The notes beneath the pieces are model-generated. The model made no database searches and was not told where the DNA came from. It saw nothing but the letters and a program-made list of their open reading frames with translations. From contig JANSWY010000017.1 of assembly GCA_024743255.1 (NCBI GenBank), positions 1-64,000 on the forward strand: 64,000 bases of DNA, read 5' to 3'. This stretch comes from a bacterium (lineage in GTDB: Bacteria; Bacteroidota; Bacteroidia; Cytophagales; Cyclobacteriaceae). The translations under genes were made by a program, and so were the position numbers. This document shows positions 32,427 to 41,520 of this stretch, piece by piece; the first letter of the stretch is position 1; every line of letters begins with the position of its first letter.

Positions 32427-34988
32427 ATGATTAGGCTCCTACAATTGTCATTCCTTTTTCTTGTTACTTTGCATTCCTTTGCTCAGAATACACCAAGGGA
32501 GTTTTTCTCATATCAACCAGGTGACGACTTCAAATTAATTGGTTATGATAGCCTATATAAATATTACAATCACATAGCAAAGACATCCGACAATGTGATT
32601 ATTGAAGAAATTGGAAAGTCTGAATTAGGTAAACCTCTTTTGCTGATTACCATTTCCAGTGAGGAAAATCTAAAAGATCTGTCAAAATACAAGCGGATCG
32701 CAAAAGAGCAAGCAATTGCAAAAATTAGCGATGATAAAAGCCAGACTAACGCTCTAGAAGGTAAGGCCATAGTATGGATAGATGCTGGGCTACATGCAAC
32801 CGAAAGGGCAACTTCTCAGATGATTCCCCAATTATTGTATGATCTAGCTACAAATGATTCAGAAGAATTTCAGAATATCCGGTCTAATGTTATCACATTG
32901 ATAATGCCCGTGATGAATCCAGATGGACTGGAAATAGTAGAAAAATGGTACAAAGCTAACCTTGGGACACCATATGAGACTACCTCTCCCCCGTGGCTGT
33001 ATCACTATTATGCAGGACATGATAACAACCGGGATTGGTTTATGAATAACCTATCAGAAACTAAAGCAGTTAACAACATTCTATACAATGAATGGTATCC
33101 GCAGATTGTCCTGAATCATCACCAAACATCCCCTTCCTGGGCGAGAATATTTGTCCCCCCTTTTGCTGATCCAGTTAACCCAAACATCCACCCTGCAATT
33201 GTGACTGGGACTAACATTGTTGGCATGTCTATGGCCAATAGGTTAGCCATTAAAGGAATGCCCGGTGTTGTGTCAAATTACAGGTTCAGTATGTGGTGGA
33301 ATGGAGGTATGAGAACTGTCCCCTACTTTCATAATATGATCGGAATTCTAACTGAAACTGCACATGCAACTCCTACCCCGAGAATGTACAATGAGGGTTC
33401 AGTCCCGAAATATATTGGTGGCCAATTCCCGTCAGATGGTTCTTCCATTTTTTATTCTAACCCATGGAAAGGTGGCGAATCCAAGTTCTCAGGAGCTGTT
33501 TCCTACATGTATGAAGCATCAATGGCTCTTCTAAACTTAGCGGCTGATAGAAAGCAATCATACCTCCGAAATATTTATGAAATTGGAAGAGATGTTTTAG
33601 ATCAACAAAAACCATATGCTTACATTTTACCAAAGAATCAAAAGGATTATGGAGAGGTATTAAGCCTAGCAGAAATTTTAAAAAATGGAGGCATAGAAAT
33701 TGAAATACTAGACAAATCTACTTCAGTAGCGGGTAATAAAGTTGAAGAAGGAAGTGTTGTAATTTACAGCAACCAAAGCTTCTATCCTTACATCAAAGAC
33801 TTACTATCAAAACAGGAATACCCTATACAAAAGAAATACCCTGGTGGACCAGTGAAGCCTCCTTATGATCTTGCAGGTTGGACTTTGCCGTACCAAATGG
33901 ATGTGGAAGTAATTGTGGTGGACAATGAAACAGAGTTAGAATCTTCTCCTGTAACTGATGCTTTAAAAAAGGGAATCACTTCTTCAGGAAAGGGCAGTTA
34001 TTTCCAATTTAGTGCAGAACATAACGATTCGTATAAGCTAATCAACAGACTAACCAATGAGGGTATCGAAGTATTTTTCGATAAAAAATCGAAGGGTTAC
34101 ATTGCTGAAATTAGTTCAAGAGGATTAGAAAAAATGGGACAGGAACTAGTCATTAATGGCGAGTTTATAAAATCAAGACCCGAGGAAGATATTCACTTGA
34201 TCACTACAAAAAAGGTTGGTATCTACAAATCTTGGGTTGCTAATATGGATGAAGGTTGGACAAGATTCGTTCTAGACCAGTATGAATTTGATTGGGACAC
34301 ACTACATGATGACAATATTTCACAATCCGATCTATCCATTTATGATGCCATTATTCTCCCAAGTCAGTCTTCCAATAGAATCTTAAATGGTTATACAGAA
34401 GGCACCATGCCTCCTGAGTTTTGTGGAGGATTAGGAATTGAAGGAACATTGAAACTACAAAAATATGTACAAAATGGAGGTACCCTTATTTCGTTTGATA
34501 AGGCTTCCAACTTTGTCATTGACCAGTTTGGATTGCCTCTTAAAAGCACTACGAAAGGTGTAGAAAGCAGTAAGTTTTTTATTCCAGGCTCATTAATATC
34601 GGCAGAAGTAAACATGAAAAATTTACTCACTATAGGCATGAGTGAAGAAGTATCTGTTTCCTTTTCTAGAAGCAATGCATTTGACATCATTAAAAAATCT
34701 AACAAAGGTGAAGGCGGATTGGAATATACGGTTGACAAAGCTCCTGCGCCCGCAGTGAATAAGCTTGTATCGTATAGTAATGAGAATATTCTAAAAAGTG
34801 GCTATGCAACCAACCCTAAAAAATATATTGGGGGTAAAATTGCGATGGCTTCAATTGCGGATGGAAAAGGCCAATACATAGTATTTGGATTCCGTCCACA
34901 ATTCAGAGGTCAGTCACATGCTACCTACAAACTCATCTTCAACAGCATATTCTTTTCAAATCTTACTTCATCTGAAATGGCCGAATAA
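32427..34988 (+). CDS. Secreted M14-family zinc carboxypeptidase with C-terminal amidotransferase-like domain
   Basis: 853 residues with a signal peptide (ends LHSFAQ). The zinc site is LHATE (His123, Glu126) with the third ligand in LNHHQTS (His231/232), and the catalytic glutamate is Glu310 in GILTETAHA. NPDGLE and NNRDWF are further family boxes. Residues about 590-720 resemble a class I glutamine-amidotransferase-like fold (YDAIILPSQ, GGTLISFDKAS) without obvious catalytic Cys. It probably digests peptides outside the inner membrane. The symporter gene follows after 56 bases. Confidence 0.88.
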   Translation: MIRLLQLSFLFLVTLHSFAQNTPREFFSYQPGDDFKLIGYDSLYKYYNHIAKTSDNVIIEEIGKSELGKPLLLITISSEENLKDLSKYKRIAKEQAIAKISDDKSQTNALEGKAIVWIDAGLHATERATSQMIPQLLYDLATNDSEEFQNIRSNVITLIMPVMNPDGLEIVEKWYKANLGTPYETTSPPWLYHYYAGHDNNRDWFMNNLSETKAVNNILYNEWYPQIVLNHHQTSPSWARIFVPPFADPVNPNIHPAIVTGTNIVGMSMANRLAIKGMPGVVSNYRFSMWWNGGMRTVPYFHNMIGILTETAHATPTPRMYNEGSVPKYIGGQFPSDGSSIFYSNPWKGGESKFSGAVSYMYEASMALLNLAADRKQSYLRNIYEIGRDVLDQQKPYAYILPKNQKDYGEVLSLAEILKNGGIEIEILDKSTSVAGNKVEEGSVVIYSNQSFYPYIKDLLSKQEYPIQKKYPGGPVKPPYDLAGWTLPYQMDVEVIVVDNETELESSPVTDALKKGITSSGKGSYFQFSAEHNDSYKLINRLTNEGIEVFFDKKSKGYIAEISSRGLEKMGQELVINGEFIKSRPEEDIHLITTKKVGIYKSWVANMDEGWTRFVLDQYEFDWDTLHDDNISQSDLSIYDAIILPSQSSNRILNGYTEGTMPPEFCGGLGIEGTLKLQKYVQNGGTLISFDKASNFVIDQFGLPLKSTTKGVESSKFFIPGSLISAEVNMKNLLTIGMSEEVSVSFSRSNAFDIIKKSNKGEGGLEYTVDKAPAPAVNKLVSYSNENILKSGYATNPKKYIGGKIAMASIADGKGQYIVFGFRPQFRGQSHATYKLIFNSIFFSNLTSSEMAE

Positions 34989-35044
34989 GGATTGCAAATA
35001 CAGGAATATTGTAGTATAATGCAGTTTTTGTTTCAACAGTTCAT

Positions 35045-36931
35045 ATGGAATTTTCAAATGTAGACATTGGCGTATTTACTATTTACGCACTATTCATTAT
35101 TGGTCTGGGTATCTGGGTAAGTCGAAAGAAATCTGGCGAATCACAAACATCTAAGGACTATTTTCTAGCAGGCAAAAGCCTTCCTTGGTACGCTATTGGA
35201 GCTTCTTTAATTGCTTCAAATATTTCTGCGGAGCAAATTATCGGAATGTCTGGTTCCGGTTATGTAATGGGAATGGCCATTGCAGCATACGAACTAATGG
35301 CTGCCGCGACCTTACTTCTCGTTGCAAAGTATTTTCTTCCAATCTATCTCGACAAGCAGATTTTTACAATGCCTCAATTTCTTGAGTTAAGGTATGACAA
35401 TCGCGTAAAGACAAGTTTGGCTGTCTTCTGGCTTCTATTATACGTTTTTGTAAATCTTACAGCAGTAATGTTTCTAGGAGCTTTAACTCTCGAAACTGTG
35501 ATTGGAGTCCCTTTTATTTACGGCGTTATCGGACTAGCTGCATTTTCAATATTGTATTCCATATATGGAGGTTTGAAAGCTGTTGCCTACACAGATATTG
35601 TTCAGGTTATCTTTCTGGTGATTGGTGGTATTATGACCACATATATAGCCTTGAATTTAGTTAGCGATGGTGGAGGCTTTATTAAAGGCTTTTCAATATT
35701 AGCAAAAGACGTTCCTGATAAATTCGATATGATATTTCAATATGGGCATCCCAATTATGTAGACCTACCTGGGGTTACTATTTTAATTGGTGGAATGTGG
35801 ATTGCAAACTTAGCTTACTGGGGCTGCAATCAATATATCACTCAAAGAGCTCTTGCAGGCAAGGATTTAGGTGAAGCCAGAAAAGGAATGGCGTTTGCTG
35901 CATTCTTGAAAGTCTTAATGCCGCTGATAGTAGTAGTACCAGGAATTGCTGCATTTTATTTGGTGCAAAACGGCAACACGCAGATAATTGATTTAATGAC
36001 TTCCGTTGATGGTGATACTGGTGAAAGTCTCATAAAGAACGATAAGTCATACCCGGCAATGTTGGCTCTGGTACCTATGGGCTTGAAAGGAATAACATTC
36101 GCAGCATTAATTGGAGCAATAGTTTCCTCACTCAGCTCCATGATGAATAGTACTTCCACAATATTCACAATGGATATTTATAAGAACTATTTAAATAAAA
36201 GTGCCTCCGAAAATAATCTGGTTACAATTGGACGTGTTACTGGACTGGTTGCCATTATCATCGCTTGCCTGGTAACACCGCTTTTGAGTGGATTTGATCA
36301 AATGTTCCAATTCATACAGGAATTTTCAGGATTTATTACGCCGGGAGTTACTGTAATATTCTTATTTGGTCTATTCTGGAAGAAAGGAACTGCAAAAGGT
36401 GCTATGGCTGTGGTAATTGTTACATTCGTATCTGCCATAATTCAATTATCGATTATTGTAATTAAGTCAGGAAATGCAGAACTGTATCAATCAATGCAGA
36501 ACAATTGGTTCACTGGAATATTTATAGCATTCTCAAATGCACCATTTTTAGACAGAATGGGATTCATGTTCTTTCTGCTTAGTTTCTTGATGATTCTTTT
36601 CAGTCTTATGGATAAGGAAGATTTCAAGTGGAAAGATCAAAACTTTCTGATGGTTTTAGGCTGCTTATTTCTTTTCATCATCATGGAAGGCGGAAATAAA
36701 GAAATGTTCCATGATACAGTATTGAGTTTACATACACCTCTTGGAAAAACTTTAATACATTTTATGGGAGCAGCAATGGTTGCACTTTCATTGTTTCTGA
36801 CACATCCTACAGATTATGATGATAATGCCATTGAAGTTCATAGTTCACTATATAAATCAAAGAAAGTGTTTAATTTAATGGCTTTAGCTGTTATAATTAT
36901 GCTAATTCTAATCTATACAATCTGGTGGTAA
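35045..36931 (+). CDS. Sodium/solute symporter, SSS family (SLC5, SglT-like)
   Basis: 628 residues with about 14 membrane helices. The first conserved region reads KDYFLAGKSLPWYAIGASL followed by IASNISAEQIIGMSG, the sodium-binding helix of sugar symporters. IYGGLKAVAYTDIVQ and QYITQRALAGKDLGEARKG are SSS signatures of the sodium/glucose branch. The substrate is probably a sugar or related polyol, but it cannot be named from sequence. The last helices are well separated, giving an extended C terminus. The stop overlaps the start of the DUF4442 gene (TAATG). Confidence 0.85.
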   Translation: MEFSNVDIGVFTIYALFIIGLGIWVSRKKSGESQTSKDYFLAGKSLPWYAIGASLIASNISAEQIIGMSGSGYVMGMAIAAYELMAAATLLLVAKYFLPIYLDKQIFTMPQFLELRYDNRVKTSLAVFWLLLYVFVNLTAVMFLGALTLETVIGVPFIYGVIGLAAFSILYSIYGGLKAVAYTDIVQVIFLVIGGIMTTYIALNLVSDGGGFIKGFSILAKDVPDKFDMIFQYGHPNYVDLPGVTILIGGMWIANLAYWGCNQYITQRALAGKDLGEARKGMAFAAFLKVLMPLIVVVPGIAAFYLVQNGNTQIIDLMTSVDGDTGESLIKNDKSYPAMLALVPMGLKGITFAALIGAIVSSLSSMMNSTSTIFTMDIYKNYLNKSASENNLVTIGRVTGLVAIIIACLVTPLLSGFDQMFQFIQEFSGFITPGVTVIFLFGLFWKKGTAKGAMAVVIVTFVSAIIQLSIIVIKSGNAELYQSMQNNWFTGIFIAFSNAPFLDRMGFMFFLLSFLMILFSLMDKEDFKWKDQNFLMVLGCLFLFIIMEGGNKEMFHDTVLSLHTPLGKTLIHFMGAAMVALSLFLTHPTDYDDNAIEVHSSLYKSKKVFNLMALAVIIMLILIYTIWW

Positions 36932-37437
36932 TGGAAACAACGACAACACAAAACCCAATTAAAGAGAAGTTCAGAAAGAAAATGTTAAACCCATTTTTCT
37001 TTTGGTTCTTCCTCATGACGCAATTACCCGCTGGTTGGATAGCAGGATTAAGACTTAGGGAACTTGAGGGCTCCAAATGTATGACAAGTGTACCATTTAA
37101 GTTTCTTAATAAGAATCCGTTTAAGTCTATCTATTTTGCCGTACAGAGTATGGCTGCTGAACTTTCCACTGCTGCATTAGTCTTGTTGGGAATTGAAGGG
37201 ATTAAACCCTCCATCGCTTTTATTATTGTTGATTTAGAATCAGAGTTTGTCAAGAAAGCAAACGGGAGAACTTACTTTACTTGCGAAGATGGGGACAAAG
37301 TAACTGAAGCAGTTGAAAGATGCATCAATACTGGAGAGTCGGTATCTGTAAAACTAAAAACTGTTGGGAGATTAAAAGACGGCACTGTGGTAAGTACTTT
37401 CTACTTCACATGGTCCATGAAGCAAAGAAGCAAATAG
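36931..37437 (+). CDS. DUF4442 hotdog-fold thioesterase-like protein
   Basis: The frame continues to a GTG at 36925, but the ATG at 36931 overlaps the symporter stop as TAATG, a translational coupling signal, and gives 168 residues. The hotdog features are FKFLNKNPFKSIYFAVQSMA and the central helix AAELSTAALVLL. DUF4442 proteins resemble acyl-CoA thioesterases; the substrate is unknown. A single base separates its stop from that of the convergent YihY gene. Confidence 0.75.
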   Translation: METTTTQNPIKEKFRKKMLNPFFFWFFLMTQLPAGWIAGLRLRELEGSKCMTSVPFKFLNKNPFKSIYFAVQSMAAELSTAALVLLGIEGIKPSIAFIIVDLESEFVKKANGRTYFTCEDGDKVTEAVERCINTGESVSVKLKTVGRLKDGTVVSTFYFTWSMKQRSK

Positions 37438-37438
37438 G

Positions 37439-38773
37439 TTAGATATCTTTCAATAACATATTACCTTCTGACTTCAGCTTATCGGAATCAATTAACTCCA
37501 GGCATTTTTCTATCTGAGTTCTCTCATCCGAGTTAACCAAATGAACGTCTTTCAATCCACTATCAATTAACTTATTGATCACAAATTGAACGGTTAAATT
37601 TGAGGAATCAGTTCCGGGTTGATATGCCGGTTCATCCGTCTTAGTAATCACTTCGGAGACAACACCTACTTCAGTTAGTTCCTTAAGAACCTGATTAACA
37701 TATCTAAGTGGTGCTTGAATTCTGTCTGCTAATGAATCTGAATTTAATGGTGCTTCACCTTTCTCAAAATTCTTCACCAAATGATAAACAACAAGAAGTG
37801 CCATTCTCTTTTTCATATTCTGGCTAATTCTTAGCTTATCGCTATCATATTCCCAGGTATTTACATTTTGTAAAGCAAACGCCACCTCTGCCCCAAATAA
37901 TACGATCATCCAGCTTATTTGTAGCCAGATTAAGAATAGTGGCAATGCGGCAAAACTACCATAGATAGCATTGTATCTGGAAACACCAATTTGAAACTCT
38001 AAATAGCCCCACTGTGTCACAGTATAAATGACTGCCGCCAAAAGTGCTGCCTTCAGTGCCGCCCCAAACTTTATTCTTGTGTTTGGTAACACCATATAAA
38101 GCAATGTAAACAGGAGCCAGAATAATACATATGGAGTAAGTTTTAACAGAATAAGAATAAATGGTTTCACACTCTGTAGAATTTCAAAACTGTCTGTATA
38201 GCTTTCTACTGCAGTTCTAATAAATACATTTAAACTACTGGAAAGAATGAGAAGAATGGGTCCGGCAATTATAATTGAAAGGTAGTCTGTGAACTTTCTT
38301 TCAATACTTCTCCCCCTTTTAATCTCCCAGATGTCGTTAAAAATATCTTCGATATTGGTTAGAAGACTTATTACAGCATATAACAGAAACAGAATACTTA
38401 TACCTGCAATAAGACCGCTGTTTGTTGTGTCAAGCATTCTGTTTGCAAATTCCGTGGTTTGCTCAAGAATTTCCTTTTGACCTTGAAATAATTGCTCTAG
38501 TTGCCCATCCAGGTATTTCTGTAATCCAAACCCTTTGGAAATTGCAAAAGCAATGGCTAATACTGGCACAATCGACAAGAGTGAAAAATAAGTCAGTGCC
38601 GACGATTTAATTCCACAACTATCATTGAAAAAGCCCTTTACGGCTATGATTGTTACCTTAAGATTCCGAAGAAGTAGAAACTTGAATGACTTACGGTTAA
38701 GATTGACTCTCCAAATGTCCACCTCAACAAGTTGTTTCAGGTCATGAAATCTCTTAGCTAGCTTCTTAATCAT
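37439..38773 (-). CDS. YihY/BrkB-family inner membrane protein
   Basis: 444 residues with about six hydrophobic helices in the first 300 residues. CGIKSSALTYFSLLSIVPVL is the YihY entry signature, GFGLQKYLDGQLEQLF follows, and YGSFAALPLFLIWLQISW is near the end of the membrane part. A soluble winged-helix-like C-terminal extension of about 130 residues (PLNSDSLADRIQAPLRYVNQ) is common in Bacteroidota homologues. The family was once called RNase BN; its function is unsettled, with envelope transport or lipid handling suggested. It is a single gene. Confidence 0.85.
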   Translation of the reverse strand: MIKKLAKRFHDLKQLVEVDIWRVNLNRKSFKFLLLRNLKVTIIAVKGFFNDSCGIKSSALTYFSLLSIVPVLAIAFAISKGFGLQKYLDGQLEQLFQGQKEILEQTTEFANRMLDTTNSGLIAGISILFLLYAVISLLTNIEDIFNDIWEIKRGRSIERKFTDYLSIIIAGPILLILSSSLNVFIRTAVESYTDSFEILQSVKPFILILLKLTPYVLFWLLFTLLYMVLPNTRIKFGAALKAALLAAVIYTVTQWGYLEFQIGVSRYNAIYGSFAALPLFLIWLQISWMIVLFGAEVAFALQNVNTWEYDSDKLRISQNMKKRMALLVVYHLVKNFEKGEAPLNSDSLADRIQAPLRYVNQVLKELTEVGVVSEVITKTDEPAYQPGTDSSNLTVQFVINKLIDSGLKDVHLVNSDERTQIEKCLELIDSDKLKSEGNMLLKDI

Positions 38774-38861
38774 AAATCCAATTGCATTCTTATTGAACTA
38801 AGATTATCAAAAACTGTAAGTAATCACAATGATGCAACGTTTTTTATAGGGCAATTGATTA

Positions 38862-39962
38862 TTAATCCTGCCAATAATCCGGACGAATGTTGGTGCTGCT
38901 ATTAACAGTCAGGCAGCTTTCCTTGATGGTATCTTTCGGAAATCGGAAGTCAAAATCACTTCTGGAAATGAATTGTGAATGAGTTGAGACCGCTGATGCG
39001 ATAAATGCACCCCAAACCACTTCCCCATCATCATTTATGTTTCGAATATTTCCGTTCACAGTACCTGGAGGCAGTGCAAATATGGTTCCTTGTGATTGCT
39101 GCTGTCCAGCAATTTGGTTCCAAAATGAGTAGATATCCGAATTGATAGATTGTTGTCTGACACTTAAACGCAACTCCACGTCGAATAAATTAGAAGTAAT
39201 CGGCACTAAAAACAAGGGGTGTTTATTAATGTAGCTCCCGTTTTGATAAACATCGCTAAATACGGTTAAGGGATTTTCGGTACCATGCTGGACCCAGCAA
39301 TCACAGCAAGTACAAGCATCACCAAAAGCACCACTACACGGCAATGGGTCAAGTACCTCTACATTGTTCTCTCTAAAAAAGTGCAATTCCGGAAATGTTT
39401 TGATTTGAGTTGTTCCAGACCACTTCCACATATAATAATTGGTCATGTTAGGGTCATCCTGGAAATATGCATATAGCTGAGCATAGGGGAAATCTTTCGT
39501 AATATTATTCACAACCTGTGGAAGATAAACCACCTCATAAGAGACTGAGTCAATCTTTGCTACTGGTAATATATACTGGACTGATGATTGATAAACTTTG
39601 TCCTCAACCTGAATTGACAAAAAATATCCATTGCCTACCTTTCCCCTGATTCCATTTTCTGAGGTCCAATATTTCCCATTTCTTAATATTAATTCCTCAG
39701 AATAGTTATTTTCAATATCATGTAAAACAACATTGGCATCTCTAACAATTGCATTTCCGATACTTGTATTTGCCTCAAAAAAAGGAGTTGATTTATAAAT
39801 CTCAACAGAATAGGGTCCTGGGCTATCAGTAATTTCACCGTAGACAACAAGATTATCATCCCCGTCATCATCTTTTGTTTCAAAATTGATAGTGGAGACA
39901 CAGCTGTTTATTAAGAATATAAGGAGAATAGCCTTAGAATTGGGATTAAGTAAGGTTTTCAT
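38862..39962 (-). CDS. DUF4249 lipoprotein (orphan, without adjacent TonB receptor)
   Basis: 366 residues with a lipoprotein signal (LINSC, Cys21) followed by an acidic stretch KDDDGDD. VVYGEITDSPGPYSVEIYKS is the DUF4249 N-terminal beta domain. In the middle CSGAFGDACTCCDCW packs five cysteines in 15 residues. DUF4249 genes usually follow a TonB-dependent receptor gene and resemble receptor accessory lipoproteins. None is adjacent here, so this may be a moved or retained single member. Neighbours on both sides are unrelated. Confidence 0.8.
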   Translation of the reverse strand: MKTLLNPNSKAILLIFLINSCVSTINFETKDDDGDDNLVVYGEITDSPGPYSVEIYKSTPFFEANTSIGNAIVRDANVVLHDIENNYSEELILRNGKYWTSENGIRGKVGNGYFLSIQVEDKVYQSSVQYILPVAKIDSVSYEVVYLPQVVNNITKDFPYAQLYAYFQDDPNMTNYYMWKWSGTTQIKTFPELHFFRENNVEVLDPLPCSGAFGDACTCCDCWVQHGTENPLTVFSDVYQNGSYINKHPLFLVPITSNLFDVELRLSVRQQSINSDIYSFWNQIAGQQQSQGTIFALPPGTVNGNIRNINDDGEVVWGAFIASAVSTHSQFISRSDFDFRFPKDTIKESCLTVNSSTNIRPDYWQD

Positions 39963-40059
39963 GAATTCCTGAAATATTTCTCTTAAAACACTTCAGAGAG
40001 TGGCATCCCTATAGAATGTAAACTTTCAGGACGATTAATCTAAATAAAGCTTTAAAACC

Positions 40060-40085
40060 AAAAAAGGGGATAAAAATCATCCCCT
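40060..40085 (-). terminator. Terminator of the metallophosphoesterase gene
   Basis: GGGGAT (40066-40071) pairs with ATCCCC (40079-40084); on the minus strand the stem is followed by six T. It lies about 135 bases after the stop codon. Confidence 0.75.
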
Positions 40086-40220
40086 CTTTAAAATCACCTA
40101 TTTAACAAAAATCACCTTATCAACCTGTGACAAATGTCTTTAATGAATAGTTGTTTACTAACCTTAATACCTCTTAGACAACCAAAACCCTAATATGGTT
40201 GGATAGAAAATGTAATTTTC

Positions 40221-41450
40221 TTAAGAACGTTTCAATTCGAGCATTGTGATTTCTGGCAAAATTCCTACTCTACCAGGATACCCTATAAAACCAAAACCCC
40301 GATTTACATAGATATATTGTTCTCCCTCCTGATAAAGATCTGCCCATTGCTTATAAATGTATTTTGACGGACTCCATCGGAAGTCTCCAATCTCAACTCC
40401 GAATTGGAATCCATGGGTATGACCTGAGAGTGTCAAATCAATATCAGAGTATTTCGGGCGTATTTCAGCATCCCAATGGCTGGGATCATGTGATAATAAA
40501 ATTTTAAATGGATGGTCTTCAACTCCCTCATATGTTTTAGCAAGATCTCCATATTTCGAAAACCTTCCTTTACCCCAGTTTTCAACTCCAAGTAGCGCAA
40601 TTTCTTCACCATCAACTTTAAGAACTCGGTTCTCATTTAATAATAAGTCCCAACCCATAAGCTCATGGGCTTTGTGCAGGTTCTGAATATCCATTTGCTT
40701 AGCTTGTGCAGAAGGCCATCTTCGGTAATCTCCATAATCATGATTTCCCATTACCGAGTAAACCCCTAGAGGCGCGTCCAACTTACTAAACACATCAATG
40801 TATTCCTCTACTTCTTTACTTTGGTCATTAACAAGATCCCCTGTAAAAAATATAGCATCTGGTTTCTCACTAAGCACTGTATTAATTCCTCCTAGAACAG
40901 CTTTTTTATTGTAAAAACTTCCAGAATGAATATCAGACAATTGTGCAACCTTGATACCATCAAACGCTTTTGGTAAATCTTTAAAATAGAGTGTTTTCTT
41001 TCTTACCCGGTAATCGTAAGCTCCTCCTATTCCGAATCCCATTGTAATAGTAGGCAAGGACCCAACTACAAGTGCTGTCTTTCTCAAAAATCCAGACCTT
41101 GATTCATCAACCTCTTCAGTCTGTTTCTTAGCTGTTTTTTTCATTATCCATTGAATGCCTCTAACGATATCTTCAATAAATAAAAATAGTCCACTTAAGA
41201 GTTTGGATGTGATATTGATAAATACAATTGAAAAAAGAACGACTCTAAGGAATCTTTGCGTGAATGGGTCAAGTTGTGTTCCAATAACAAAACTCGTAAC
41301 CACAACAGCTGTGAAGAACCAGTAAACTATATACAGCGCTCTCCTTACAAATCGATGACTTTTTACAGTTGCATCCTTTAGCAATCTAAATACATAGAGA
41401 TCAAGAAGAATAAAGATTGTTATTGCGATGGAGAGTCCTAATACTTGCAT
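40221..41450 (-). CDS. Membrane-anchored metallophosphoesterase (YkuE-like)
   Basis: 409 residues. About four hydrophobic segments in the first 150 residues are followed by a calcineurin-type phosphoesterase domain. All metal-binding motifs are present: QLSDIHSG, FTGDLVND, MGNHDYGD, LLSHDPSHW and LSGHTHGFQ. Relatives act on cell envelope lipids or nucleotides (UDP-diacylglucosamine-type or unknown). The RND pump operon upstream on the same strand ends in a terminator at 41471-41511, so this gene has its own promoter. Confidence 0.88.
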   Translation of the reverse strand: MQVLGLSIAITIFILLDLYVFRLLKDATVKSHRFVRRALYIVYWFFTAVVVTSFVIGTQLDPFTQRFLRVVLFSIVFINITSKLLSGLFLFIEDIVRGIQWIMKKTAKKQTEEVDESRSGFLRKTALVVGSLPTITMGFGIGGAYDYRVRKKTLYFKDLPKAFDGIKVAQLSDIHSGSFYNKKAVLGGINTVLSEKPDAIFFTGDLVNDQSKEVEEYIDVFSKLDAPLGVYSVMGNHDYGDYRRWPSAQAKQMDIQNLHKAHELMGWDLLLNENRVLKVDGEEIALLGVENWGKGRFSKYGDLAKTYEGVEDHPFKILLSHDPSHWDAEIRPKYSDIDLTLSGHTHGFQFGVEIGDFRWSPSKYIYKQWADLYQEGEQYIYVNRGFGFIGYPGRVGILPEITMLELKRS

Positions 41451-41464
41451 ATGGTAATATAAAA

Positions 41465-41512
41465 AATAAAACAGGTCACACAGGAATTAACGCATTCCTA
41501 TAGTGACCTGTT
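41465..41512 (-). terminator. Terminator of the second RND operon
   Basis: ACAGGTCAC (41471-41479) pairs perfectly with GTGACCTGT (41503-41511), extended inward by AGGAATT-type pairing. On the minus strand it is followed by a T-rich run, starting 10 bases after the pump stop. Confidence 0.85.
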
Positions 41513-41520
41513 CAAAAAGA

